Shown: positions 25,488 through 34,304 of the stretch, piece after piece
How the letters are laid out: every line of letters starts with the position of its first letter
Position numbering within the stretch: position 1 is the first letter of the stretch
Assembly: GCF_018362775.1 (NCBI RefSeq)
Contig: NZ_JAGYXY010000003.1
Coordinates: 530,846-594,845, forward strand
Direction of reading: 5' to 3'
DNA: 64,000 bases
DNA from: Alistipes montrealensis
GTDB lineage: Bacteria; Bacteroidota; Bacteroidia; Bacteroidales; Rikenellaceae
Translations under genes and position numbers: made by a program
Notes under the pieces: model-generated
What the model saw: only the letters and a program-made list of their open reading frames with translations
Databases searched by the model: none
Told to the model about the DNA's origin: nothing

Positions 25488-27041
25488 CTATTTCGTAACC
25501 CGTTCGAGCCACCGGACCATCGACAGCATGACGAGCATCGACAATCCGCAGGCGGCGACGAACACGGCCCACGTAGCCCACATCGGCGTGTGGAGGTAGA
25601 GCCATCCGCCCACGAACAGCAGGGCGTTGCCCACAGCCGTAGCGGCCAGCCAGAAGCCCTGCATCAGGCCCTGCATGTGGGGAGGCGCAACCTTCGATAC
25701 GAACGCGAGGCCCAGCGGCGAAATGAACAACTCGGCCACCGTAAGGATAAAGTAAAGACCCACCATCACCCACGGGGTAACCAGCAGCGACTGCATCTCG
25801 TCGGCGCGCATGCCGGCCAACTCGGTCTTCGTAGGCAGGGCCAGCGAGAAGAGCATCAGGAAAACGTAAGCCAGGGCGGCGATACCCATACCGATGGCGA
25901 TCTTCATCGGGGTCGAAACCTCGATGTCGCGCTTGCGCAGCCAACCGAAGAACCACATGATGATCGGCGTAAGGAACACGACGAAGAAGGGGTTGACGCT
26001 CTGGAAAATTTCGGCGCCCTTGATGGTCGTGAAGCCCAGGTCGATGTTGATCACGTCGAGGTTCACGTAGTCGCGGGCGAAATAGGTCAGCGAATAGCCG
26101 TTCTGGTGGAACGAAACCCAGAAGAAAATCACGACGCCGAACACGGCGAAAAGCGCATAGATACGCTGGCGGATCTCCTGCGCCGACATCTTGATCTCCG
26201 CGGCCGAAGCTTTGGCGCCTTTGGCTGCGGCTTTCTGCGACGGGTCGGGGAAACTGTTCTTGTTGACCATGTAGATCGCCAGCGAGATAAGCATCATCAC
26301 GATAGCGGCGATAAAGGCATAGTGGAAACCGCGGTTGAAAACGTCGAGGTAGTTGTTGCAGAATGCGTGCAGGTCGCTCACGGACGTACCGTCGAGGTGA
26401 ACCGCACTGGCATAGGAATTCAGGTTGGCAAGGCCCTCGCCGGCCATCTGCTCGCCTTTGGCCAGGTATTCGTGGCAGAGTTCGGGCAGTTTGGCGTTGT
26501 AATCGAAGTTGTTGACCTTGAGCCACCAGTTACGCACGCCGATAGCGACGAACGGCGCGAAGAACCCGCCGACGTTGATGAACATATAGAAAATCTGGAA
26601 ACCCGATTCACGCTTGGCGCTGAATTCGCTGTTGTCGTACATCTGACCGACGAGCGCCTGGAGGTTGCCCTTGAACAAACCGTTACCGAAGGCGATCACC
26701 AGCAGACCCAGGCAGGTCAGCGTCAGGTAGAGCGAAAGGTTGGGAACCGGGGTCGGGGTCGGGATGGCGATCAGGCAATAGCCGATACTCATCACGATAA
26801 GGCCCCACATAATCGTCGCCTTATAGTTCTTGGTCCGGTCGGCGATGATACCGCCCACCAGCGCCAGCAGGTAGATCGACGCATAGAAACCCGAATAGAT
26901 ATAACCCGCCGTAGCTTCGTCCAGGCCGAACTTGGCCGAGATAAACAGGGTCAGGATAGCCATCATGATGTAGAAACCGAAGCGTTCGCCCATATTGGCC
27001 AAAGCCGCCGCGATCAATCCTTTGGGTTGATTTTTAAACAT
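25488..27041 (-). CDS. POT/PTR-family proton-coupled peptide transporter
   Basis: 517 residues with about 14 spans. The opening ALANMGERFGFYIMMAIL contains the ExxERF-like proton motif region and GGIIADRTKNYKATIMWG is the PTR2 signature. POT transporters import di- and tripeptides with protons. A soluble loop of about 70 residues (WWLKVNNFDYNAKLPELCHEY onward) is inserted, common in Bacteroidota members. It is divergent from glgB with its own terminator. Confidence 0.9.
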   Translation of the reverse strand: MFKNQPKGLIAAALANMGERFGFYIMMAILTLFISAKFGLDEATAGYIYSGFYASIYLLALVGGIIADRTKNYKATIMWGLIVMSIGYCLIAIPTPTPVPNLSLYLTLTCLGLLVIAFGNGLFKGNLQALVGQMYDNSEFSAKRESGFQIFYMFINVGGFFAPFVAIGVRNWWLKVNNFDYNAKLPELCHEYLAKGEQMAGEGLANLNSYASAVHLDGTSVSDLHAFCNNYLDVFNRGFHYAFIAAIVMMLISLAIYMVNKNSFPDPSQKAAAKGAKASAAEIKMSAQEIRQRIYALFAVFGVVIFFWVSFHQNGYSLTYFARDYVNLDVINIDLGFTTIKGAEIFQSVNPFFVVFLTPIIMWFFGWLRKRDIEVSTPMKIAIGMGIAALAYVFLMLFSLALPTKTELAGMRADEMQSLLVTPWVMVGLYFILTVAELFISPLGLAFVSKVAPPHMQGLMQGFWLAATAVGNALLFVGGWLYLHTPMWATWAVFVAACGLSMLVMLSMVRWLERVTK

Positions 27042-27105
27042 AGAAATTTGGTGTTAGTAAATGATATGATTTTATGTTTGCTGACAAAGATAGAAAAATT
27101 TTTAG

Positions 27106-27113
27106 TATATTTG
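27106..27113 (+). promoter_or_regulatory. Branching-enzyme promoter -7 box
   Basis: TATATTTG at 27106-27113, 20 bases upstream of the ATG at 27134. A TTTG at 27077 is spaced a little farther than usual. Confidence 0.55.
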
Positions 27114-27133
27114 TATAAATTCGAACATCCCCT

Positions 27134-29170
27134 ATGGAAAAAACGACCCGAAGACTTCCAATCGTCGAACGCGACGAATGGCTGCACCCCGTCGAGGAAC
27201 AGATGAACCGGCGCGTCGAACGCTATACGCAGAAACTCGCCGCTATCGAACGCTCGTCGGGGTCGCTCGTCGACTACGCCAACGGCTACCGTTATTTCGG
27301 CTGGCAGTGGGACGACGCGCTGGACGGCTGGTGGCTGCGCGAATGGCTGCCGGGGGCCCACGACGTTTACGTCTTCGGCGATTTCAACAACTGGCAGCGT
27401 ACCGAAATCCGCATGCACAAGGATGCAGCGGGGGTTTGGAGCGCCTTTTTCCCGGCGGCGATGTACCGCGACCGGCTGCGGCACGGCTCGCTCTATAAAA
27501 TCCATGTCCACGGCGACAACGGCTGGATGGACCGGATCCCGGCCTACGCCACGCGCGTCGTACAGGACGAGGCCACCAAAAACTACACGGCGCAGTTCTG
27601 GAACCCCGCACAGCCGTTCGACTGGCGCGGCGATGCCTTCGACGCCTCCGCGGTCGGCAGCCTGCTCATCTACGAGGCCCACGTAGGTATGGCGCAGGAG
27701 AAGGAGGGCGTGGGAACCTACCGCGAATTTACGGAAAAAATACTCCCCACGATCAAAAAAGAGGGCTACAACGCCGTACAGCTCATGGCCATCGCCGAGC
27801 ACCCCTACTACGGATCGTTCGGCTACCATGTGTCGAGTTTCTTCGCCCCCACGTCGCGCTGCGGCACGCCGGAGGAGCTGAAGGAGCTGATCCGCCGGGC
27901 CCATGAACTGGGATTGGCGGTGATCATGGACCTCGTGCACGCCCACTACGTCAAAAACCTCAACGAGGGTATCAACCAGCTCGACGGAACCGACTGCCTC
28001 TACTCGCTGCCGGGCGACGCGGGCTACCAGCAATACTGGGACTCGAAACTCTTCGACTACGGCAAGGAGGAGGTGCAGCATTTCCTGCTGTCGAACGTCA
28101 AATACTGGCTCGACGAATTCCATTTCGACGGCTACCGCTTCGACGGCGTAACGTCGATGATTTACCACCATCACGGCTATGTCACGTTCGACTCCCGCGA
28201 CCGGTTCTTCGACGAGGGGGTCAACGAGGACGCCCTTACGTACCTCACGCTGGCCAACCGCCTCGTCCACGACTTCCTGCCCCCGGCCGTGACCATCGCC
28301 GAGGACGTGAGCGGCATGCCGGGCATGTGTATCCCGATCGCCGACGGCGGCATCGGCTTCGACTACCGCCTGGGTATGGCCATCCCCGACTTCTGGATCA
28401 AACAACTGAAGGACGTTCCCGACGAACAGTGGGACATCTGGGAGATGTGGTCGGTGATGACCAACCGCCTGCCCGAAGTCAAGACCGTGGCCTACGCCGA
28501 ATCGCACGACCAGGCGCTCGTCGGCGACAAGACCATCGCTTTCAGGCTGATGGACAAGGAGATGTATTTCCACATGGACCGCTCGTCGGAAAGCGTCGTG
28601 ATCGACCGCGGCATGGCCCTGCACAAGATGATCCGCCTGATGACCCTTTCGACGGGCGGCCAGGCCTACCTCAACTTCATGGGCAACGAATTCGGGCATC
28701 CCGAATGGATCGATTTCCCGCGTGAAGGCAACGGATGGAGCTACGCCCACGCCCGGCGGCAATGGTCGCTGGCAAAAAACGGATTTCTGCGTTACGCCTG
28801 GCTGGGCGACTTCGACAAGGCGATGCTCAAACTGGCGAAAAAATACAACGTGCTCTCGGACGGCTATGCCTGGAACCTGTTGATGGACGAGCAGAACAAG
28901 ACGATGGTCTTCTCGCACGGCGACCTGCTGTTCGTCTTCAACTGGCATCCCGCAGCCTCGATCCCCGACTACGAACTTCCCGTGCAGGCCCCGGGCAAAT
29001 ACGTTCCGGTGCTCTCGACCGATGAGAAGCGTTTCGGCGGCCCCGAACGGCAGTCGATGGAGGCGGAGCACTTCTCGTTCAACGTCCCGGACAGCGACGG
29101 CACGCCATGCCCGCGCATCCGCGTCTACAACACCTCGCGGACAGCAACGGTCTACCTACGCAAAAAATAG
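27134..29170 (+). CDS. glgB: 1,4-alpha-glucan branching enzyme (GH13, eukaryote-like type)
   Basis: 678 residues: an N-terminal CBM48-like domain (LPGAHDVYVFGDFNNW), a GH13 barrel and a C-terminal all-beta domain. GH13 regions are visible as DLVHAHYVKN (I), DGYRFDGVTS with the nucleophile Asp (II), TIAEDVSG with the acid Glu (III) and AYAESHDQ (IV). It resembles the GH13_8 enzymes of plants and animals, a type common in Bacteroidota. It transfers alpha-1,4 chains to 1,6 positions in glycogen. No other glycogen gene is near. Confidence 0.92.
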   Translation: MEKTTRRLPIVERDEWLHPVEEQMNRRVERYTQKLAAIERSSGSLVDYANGYRYFGWQWDDALDGWWLREWLPGAHDVYVFGDFNNWQRTEIRMHKDAAGVWSAFFPAAMYRDRLRHGSLYKIHVHGDNGWMDRIPAYATRVVQDEATKNYTAQFWNPAQPFDWRGDAFDASAVGSLLIYEAHVGMAQEKEGVGTYREFTEKILPTIKKEGYNAVQLMAIAEHPYYGSFGYHVSSFFAPTSRCGTPEELKELIRRAHELGLAVIMDLVHAHYVKNLNEGINQLDGTDCLYSLPGDAGYQQYWDSKLFDYGKEEVQHFLLSNVKYWLDEFHFDGYRFDGVTSMIYHHHGYVTFDSRDRFFDEGVNEDALTYLTLANRLVHDFLPPAVTIAEDVSGMPGMCIPIADGGIGFDYRLGMAIPDFWIKQLKDVPDEQWDIWEMWSVMTNRLPEVKTVAYAESHDQALVGDKTIAFRLMDKEMYFHMDRSSESVVIDRGMALHKMIRLMTLSTGGQAYLNFMGNEFGHPEWIDFPREGNGWSYAHARRQWSLAKNGFLRYAWLGDFDKAMLKLAKKYNVLSDGYAWNLLMDEQNKTMVFSHGDLLFVFNWHPAASIPDYELPVQAPGKYVPVLSTDEKRFGGPERQSMEAEHFSFNVPDSDGTPCPRIRVYNTSRTATVYLRKK

Positions 29171-29215
29171 TTACGCAACTATTCTATATTTTTTATTAAT
29201 CAAAACAGATTTACT

Positions 29216-29866
29216 ATGCCCAATGAAAACAGCAATGAAGTGTCTTTAAAGGAATTAAGAGAAGGATTCTACAAATGTCGGACGTTCGAAGTCACGAACC
29301 TGTGGCGCAGATCGTTCCTCCTGTCCATCTTTCTGGTCTTTTGTTTCATCGTTTACGGACTGCTGGCGTCCAAAATCCTGAACGCCGAACCCGGGGCAGC
29401 CAACCTCCTGGTGCTGCACGAAGCGGCCTGCGCGGCAGCGCTGCTCGGAACGTCGTTCGCCCTGATCTGGATCATGATGGCCAAGGGGTCGAAAGCCTGG
29501 TACGAGGTCTACGAAAGCTACATATTCGAGATCGAACGGGATGAAACGGAAGGTCTGGTAATTCCGGAGCGCTATCGGCTGGGAGCTTTGTGCCGCCCGT
29601 GGGAGATGGACAGCAACCTCTTTTCGAAAAAAGCAGGCCGCTATTCTCCCTCGCGGCTCAATATCGCGATCGGTTCGGTGATGCTGACGGCCTGGCTGGC
29701 CATCGGCCTCATCCACTATATCGCCGGCATCGTCCTTTACGCCGAGGGACCCTCCGCCTGCTGGCAGCCGCTGATCCTCGCGCTCATCCCTGCCGCGTTC
29801 ATCGCCGTCCTCGTCTCGGCGGCGTGCAACAAATGGGCACGAAGCCGGTCGCTGATAAATTCCTGA
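29216..29866 (+). CDS. Hypothetical four-span membrane protein
   Basis: 216 residues: a soluble start (NSNEVSLKELREGFYKCRTFEV), two spans, a central soluble part (GSKAWYEVYESYIFEIERDE) and two more spans, with a short tail. The layout and the K-x-W-x-E-x-Y-E-x-x-I segment recall the RipA-like octameric membrane family, but I cannot be sure. Function is unknown. It starts 45 bases after glgB on the same strand, so it may be co-transcribed, and ends at a strong terminator. Confidence 0.7.
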   Translation: MPNENSNEVSLKELREGFYKCRTFEVTNLWRRSFLLSIFLVFCFIVYGLLASKILNAEPGAANLLVLHEAACAAALLGTSFALIWIMMAKGSKAWYEVYESYIFEIERDETEGLVIPERYRLGALCRPWEMDSNLFSKKAGRYSPSRLNIAIGSVMLTAWLAIGLIHYIAGIVLYAEGPSACWQPLILALIPAAFIAVLVSAACNKWARSRSLINS

Positions 29867-29886
29867 CCCTGAATCCACTACATTAG

Positions 29887-29921
29887 AAAAAGGAGCGAAT
29901 CGTGAGATTCGCTCCTTTTTT
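29887..29921. terminator. Bidirectional terminator before tpx
   Basis: AAAAAGGAGCGAATC / GATTCGCTCCTTTTTT with a 4-base loop sits between convergent genes. Confidence 0.92.
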
Positions 29922-29938
29922 CGGGCCGCTGGGGAGGG

Positions 29939-30448
29939 TTACTTCGCCAGTTCGCGCGCCATGTCCAGCGCCTTTTCGTAATCGGGTTCGTGGGTGATCT
30001 CGGGCACATACTCCACATAGCGCACCACGTCGTCCTTGTCCACGACCACGACGCCGCGTGCCAGCAGGCGCAGTTCGTCGATCACGAAGCCGTATTTCAT
30101 GCCGAAATCCAACTCCTTGTAGTCCGAAAAGACATGCACGCGGTCGATACCTTCGGCTGCACAGAAGCGTTTCTGGGCGAAAGGCAGGTCGACCGACAGG
30201 GCCACGACGACCACGTCGTCGCCCAGTTTCGACGCTTCGCGGTTGAAGCGGATGTTCTGCAACGAGCAGACCGAAGTGTCGACCGACGGGAAGACGCTGA
30301 AAATACGCACCTTGCCGTGGAAAATATCCGACGATACGGGTTTCAGCCCCGCGTCGATAACCGTAAATACGGGGGCCATCTCCCCCACTTTGCAGCGATT
30401 GCCGACAAGCGTCACGGGCTTGCCGCCGAAAGTTACCTTGTGTTCCAT
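29939..30448 (-). CDS. tpx: Thiol peroxidase
   Basis: At 169 residues it matches atypical two-Cys peroxiredoxin Tpx: peroxidatic C61 in PSVDTSVCSLQ and C96 in KRFCAAEG at the position of the resolving Cys. It reduces alkyl hydroperoxides and H2O2 using thioredoxin in the cytoplasm. It is followed by the shared terminator and preceded by about 100 bases that separate it from mtaD. Confidence 0.93.
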   Translation of the reverse strand: MEHKVTFGGKPVTLVGNRCKVGEMAPVFTVIDAGLKPVSSDIFHGKVRIFSVFPSVDTSVCSLQNIRFNREASKLGDDVVVVALSVDLPFAQKRFCAAEGIDRVHVFSDYKELDFGMKYGFVIDELRLLARGVVVVDKDDVVRYVEYVPEITHEPDYEKALDMARELAK

Positions 30449-30549
30449 AATTCAATCGATTTAATCAGGTGGTTAAACGCAATTCCGATGCCACCCGGCA
30501 GGAGCCGGGACGCCGGAACGATACGCAATGCAGTGCCGATCCGCCCTTT

Positions 30550-31860
30550 TCAGCTTTCGGCTTTGATCCGCGCCACGGCTTCTGCAGCCGCAGCATACAG
30601 CTTCGGCAGGTCGACGCCCGCCACGCGGCGGTTCTCGACGACGATCCGACCGTCGACGACCACCGTGTCGACATCCGACGCCTTGCCGCAGTAAACGAGG
30701 TTGGAAACGACGTTGTGAATGGGTTGCAAGTGCGGTTTCTGAAGGTCTACGACGACGAGGTCGGCCAGCGCCCCCTCGCGGATCACGCCCAGTTCGCCTT
30801 CGGCATAGCCCATCGCACGCGCGCCGTTGACCGTCGCCAGCCGCAGCGCCTCCCAGGCCGGAAGGGCCAGGGGGTCGCCCGTCGCCGATTTTTGCAGGAA
30901 GGCCGCCGTGCGCACCTCTTCGAACATATCGAGGTCGTTGTTCGAGCAGGTTCCGTCCGTGCCGACCGTCACCAGCGCACCCGCGGCGCGCATCCGTTCG
31001 ACAGGAGCCACGCCGCTCGATATTTTCATGTTGCTCTGCGGGTTATGCGACACGGCGACACCCCGCGCAGCGAGGGTCCCGATGTCGCTCTCCGTCACAT
31101 GGACGCAGTGCGCGCCGATGGTCTTCGGGCCCAGCAGTCCCAGCCCGTCGAGGTGTTCGACCGAGGTTTTCCCGTACTTTTCGCGTACGATGCGGACCTC
31201 GTCCTGCGTCTCCGAAATATGGGTCATCAGGTGCAGGCCGTATTTGTCCGCCATCTGTTTTCCGCGCAGGAGGTTTTCGGGCGACACGGTGTAGGGCGAA
31301 TGGGGCGCGAGGGCGATCTGCACCCGGTCACACCCGGCAGCCAGCCGCACGGCTTCCTCCGCCTGCGGCAATACCTCGTCGACGTTCGAATCGAAGTAGT
31401 TGCAGCCCAGCATGGCGCGGATGCCCAGCCGCTCGACCGTCTCCACACAGCGGTTTTCGAAATAATACATGTCGACGAACGACGTAACGCCGCCCAGCAG
31501 CATCTCGACGATACCGAGCGTCATGCCCAGCACCACGTCGTCCGCGGTCTGCCGCGCCTCGAAAGGCCAGATATAGTCGTGGAGCCACTCCATCAGGGCG
31601 ATGTCGTCGGCATAGCTGCGCTGAAGGGTCATGGCCGCGTGACAATGGGTGTTCACCAGCCCCGGCATCACGAGCTTGCCCCGGCAGTCGATCTCCCGGA
31701 GCCCGGGGTGCGCCGCGCGAAACTCCGCGGCAGCCGGCTCCGACTCCGTAACCAGTGCGATGCGGTTGCCGTCGACGCCCACCCAGCCCGTAAAGGTCGG
31801 GGGCTGCCCTCCGGCGGCCGTCATCGGCAGCACCGTTGCATTTGAAAAAAGGATTGCCAT
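30550..31860 (-). CDS. mtaD: Amidohydrolase of the S-adenosylhomocysteine/5-methylthioadenosine deaminase family
   Basis: 436 residues with metal motif NTHCHAAM, later HIS in THISETQDEV, HCVHVTESD and the GTDGTCSNN segment. This is the MtaD/TrzN-type amidohydrolase layout. It likely deaminates S-adenosylhomocysteine, methylthioadenosine or related purines in the cytoplasm; family members differ in substrate, so the symbol is tentative. It is the last of a minus-strand run with DUF1573 and tonB genes (gaps 13 and 7 bases). Confidence 0.83.
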   Translation of the reverse strand: MAILFSNATVLPMTAAGGQPPTFTGWVGVDGNRIALVTESEPAAAEFRAAHPGLREIDCRGKLVMPGLVNTHCHAAMTLQRSYADDIALMEWLHDYIWPFEARQTADDVVLGMTLGIVEMLLGGVTSFVDMYYFENRCVETVERLGIRAMLGCNYFDSNVDEVLPQAEEAVRLAAGCDRVQIALAPHSPYTVSPENLLRGKQMADKYGLHLMTHISETQDEVRIVREKYGKTSVEHLDGLGLLGPKTIGAHCVHVTESDIGTLAARGVAVSHNPQSNMKISSGVAPVERMRAAGALVTVGTDGTCSNNDLDMFEEVRTAAFLQKSATGDPLALPAWEALRLATVNGARAMGYAEGELGVIREGALADLVVVDLQKPHLQPIHNVVSNLVYCGKASDVDTVVVDGRIVVENRRVAGVDLPKLYAAAAEAVARIKAES

Positions 31861-31873
31861 AAAAAACGGTATT

Positions 31874-32317
31874 TTATTTATATTTCACTTTCACACGCTC
31901 CGTCTTGACCTTCCCGCGCGGCTGCCCCTCGATCGAGTTGCCCTGCACGGTGATCACGTCGCGCCCGTCCACCGAATTGGAGTAGATCTGAATCACCTTG
32001 TTAAAGGCTCCGGGCTCGCTCTTGTGGGGCTCGTAGGTGATACGGATCACCCCCGAATCGGCCGGTTCCACGGGACGCTTCGAGAACGACGCCTTGAGGC
32101 ACGAACACGAGGTGATGACGCGCACCAGCACCAGCGGCGCCGTACCGTCGTTGACAAACCGGAACTCACGGACCAGGTCGCCGCCCTTGCGGGGCACGTC
32201 GCCGAAGTCGTAGGTCGGATTTTCCATTTTCAGGTGCGCCCCCTTGGCGGGTTTACCGGCATCAGCCGCCGTAAAACACAGGCAGCCGAGGATTATCAGC
32301 AGTAGTATTTTCATCAT
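31874..32317 (-). CDS. DUF1573 exported protein
   Basis: 147 residues with a signal peptide (LLIILGCLCFTAADAG) and one immunoglobulin-like DUF1573 domain (NPTYDFGDVPRKGGDLVREF; TSCSCLKASF). The TSCSC motif is a family mark. These proteins are common in Bacteroidota envelopes and have no known activity. It sits 7 bases after tonB, suggesting an envelope link. Confidence 0.88.
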   Translation of the reverse strand: MMKILLLIILGCLCFTAADAGKPAKGAHLKMENPTYDFGDVPRKGGDLVREFRFVNDGTAPLVLVRVITSCSCLKASFSKRPVEPADSGVIRITYEPHKSEPGAFNKVIQIYSNSVDGRDVITVQGNSIEGQPRGKVKTERVKVKYK

Positions 32318-32324
32318 TCAAATT

Positions 32325-33014
32325 CTATTCCATGCGGAAAATATAGGTTATCGTACCACCCTGCACCGCAGCGCGGCTTTCGGTGAAACGCGCCTTGCGG
32401 GCCGCGGCCTTTGCCGCCTCGATCAGCTCGGGGGCATCCGTCGTCGAGCCTTTGGGTTCGAACGAAGCCCCCGTGACCTTGCCAGAAGCGTCGACCGTCA
32501 CGCGTACGACGATCTTACCGCTCTTCGTGCCGGGATACGACGGTTTGGGCAGGTTGCCCACCAGTCCGCGTCCTTTCAGGCCCTGGTCCAGTTGGTCCAG
32601 TCCGTCGGGATTCAGCCCGGGGCCCGTGCCGCTGGCCTTGTCCTCGCCCTCGGGGGCCCGCGGGTTGCCCGCATTGTCGGGTTCGTCCGCCCCGCCCTTG
32701 TTCATCTTGAAGAGAGCTTTGGGATTGGGCGTCTGCGTCACCTCGTCCTTGCCTGCAACCTGCGCCGTCTGCTCCACGGGAGCCGCGACATCGTGCACGC
32801 GCGGTTCGTTGGCCACCTTCACAGGCGGCTTGGGCGGCTCGGGAACGGGCGGCTCCGTAAAGTCGACGAGGATCGTGTCGCCCGGTTTGTCCAGTGCAGG
32901 CGCGAAATCGAACGACACCAGCGCGAACGAGCCGGCAAGCAACAGCACATAGGCCGCCGCCGCGATCATCGCCCACCTGCGCGGGGATTTATTATCGGGA
33001 TCGTAGTAGTACAT
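32325..33014 (-). CDS. TonB-family energy transducer
   Basis: 229 residues with an N-terminal span (WAMIAAAAYVLLLAGSFALV), a Pro-rich periplasmic linker (EPPVPEPPKPPV) and a C-terminal TonB-like domain (GKIVVRVTVDASGKVTGASF). It couples the proton-motive force of the ExbB/ExbD pair to outer-membrane receptors. Its ExbD and ExbB partners lie upstream on the same strand, separated from it by 115 bases of AT-rich inverted repeat. Confidence 0.9.
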   Translation of the reverse strand: MYYYDPDNKSPRRWAMIAAAAYVLLLAGSFALVSFDFAPALDKPGDTILVDFTEPPVPEPPKPPVKVANEPRVHDVAAPVEQTAQVAGKDEVTQTPNPKALFKMNKGGADEPDNAGNPRAPEGEDKASGTGPGLNPDGLDQLDQGLKGRGLVGNLPKPSYPGTKSGKIVVRVTVDASGKVTGASFEPKGSTTDAPELIEAAKAAARKARFTESRAAVQGGTITYIFRME

Positions 33015-33016
33015 TG

Positions 33017-33129
33017 GCTTCCCAATTAAAAATTAAGAATGAAAATTTAAAAATCGTTCATCGGACAGACTCTGCCAGGTATTCGAAACGCCTAATTTTC
33101 AATTCTCAATTTTTCATTTTTAATTCAAC
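33017..33129. repeat. AT-rich inverted-repeat element between exbD and tonB
   Basis: Two AT-rich arms (about 33019-33050 and 33093-33127) are imperfect reverse complements, both built from words like AATTAAAAAT and GAAAATT. They enclose about 40 bases of mixed sequence. It resembles AT-rich intergenic words common in Bacteroidales. No gene or clear promoter is seen inside. Confidence 0.55.
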
Positions 33130-33534
33130 TTATTTCGGCGAAGTAGCCAAAATAAGCTTATAATTATTGTCCTTGGCGATGTTCATCACCTTCACCACCT
33201 CGTCCACCGCGACGGACTTGTCGCAATGCAACGACACCGTAGCGTCTTTCTGGCCGTCGAGGCGCGCCTTGAGCGCCCGCTCCACGCCCTCGATACCCTG
33301 CACCTTCTGCAACTCGACGTAGTAGTTATACGAGGGGCCGCTCTGCTGGATCGACACCGTGGTCATCGCCTTGTCCTTCAACTGGTTCGAGCTTTTCGGG
33401 AGCATCAGTTTCAGGGCGTTGGGGTTGATCAGCGTCGTGGCGATCAGCAGGAACAGCAGCAGCAGGAACATCAGGTCGGTCATCGACGAGGCCGAGAACG
33501 ATTTATCGACTTTCGATCCGTGTTTGATTGCCAT
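33130..33534 (-). CDS. exbD: ExbD/TolR-family biopolymer transport protein
   Basis: 134 residues: one N-terminal span (MTDLMFLLLLFLLIATTLI) with the conserved Asp22-like residue near its start, and a periplasmic domain. It is the proton-coupled partner of ExbB. It lies 6 bases after exbB. Confidence 0.9.
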   Translation of the reverse strand: MAIKHGSKVDKSFSASSMTDLMFLLLLFLLIATTLINPNALKLMLPKSSNQLKDKAMTTVSIQQSGPSYNYYVELQKVQGIEGVERALKARLDGQKDATVSLHCDKSVAVDEVVKVMNIAKDNNYKLILATSPK

Positions 33535-33540
33535 AATATG

Positions 33541-34215
33541 CTATTTTTGAACAGGTTGATTCAGAATATCCATAAACGCGATCGAGTTGGCCTCCATCTG
33601 GAACACCAGCTTTTCGATGCGCGCCACGAGGTAGTTGTAGCCGAAATAGGCCGGGATACCGACGATAAGACCCATCACGGTGGTCACCATCGCCACATAC
33701 ATACCGCTCGACAGCAGGCCCAGGTCGACCGTACCGCCCGCAGCGGACATGTCCATGAAGGTCTGCACCATACCGAGCACCGTGCCGAGGAAACCGATCA
33801 TCGGGGCGCCGCCGGCGATCGTCGCCAGGAACGGAAGGCCGTTTTCGAGTTTCGAAACTTCGAGGTTGGCGACATTCTCGATGGCGGTCTGCACGTCGCT
33901 CATCGGGCGGCCGATGCGCTCGATACCCTTTTCGATCATGCGCGCGATCGGCGTGTCGGTCTTCTTGCAAAGGTTCACAGCCGTCGAAATCTTACCGTCG
34001 GAGATGTAGTCGCGGATACGGTTCATGAAATTCATGTCCAGGACCGAGGCTTTGCGGATGGCCATGAAACGCTCCACGAAAATAAAAATCGTCACGCCTC
34101 CCAGCGCCAGCAGCGGCCACATCAGCCAGCCGCCTTTGGTAAACAGGGTCCACAGTCCCATACGGGTTTCCTCACTAACGACCACCGCCTCGGCGGCCTG
34201 CAAAAAAGTTGTCAT
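33541..34215 (-). CDS. exbB: MotA/TolQ/ExbB proton-channel protein
   Basis: 224 residues with three spans (LWTLFTKGGWLMWPLLALGG region, then FLATIAGGAPMIGFLGTVLG and MYVAMVTTVMGLIVGIPAYF). The second and third spans carry the MotA/ExbB signature Gly/Thr residues. It forms the inner-membrane channel energising TonB. It heads the exbB-exbD-tonB series. Confidence 0.92.
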   Translation of the reverse strand: MTTFLQAAEAVVVSEETRMGLWTLFTKGGWLMWPLLALGGVTIFIFVERFMAIRKASVLDMNFMNRIRDYISDGKISTAVNLCKKTDTPIARMIEKGIERIGRPMSDVQTAIENVANLEVSKLENGLPFLATIAGGAPMIGFLGTVLGMVQTFMDMSAAGGTVDLGLLSSGMYVAMVTTVMGLIVGIPAYFGYNYLVARIEKLVFQMEANSIAFMDILNQPVQK

Positions 34216-34304
34216 AGATTTTTACGTTTATTTAAAATTTGTTGTCTGTCTCGTTATTTGCGTGTCTGCGGGCAGGGCCTTACCGAACACGATCAATTCC
34301 CCGC

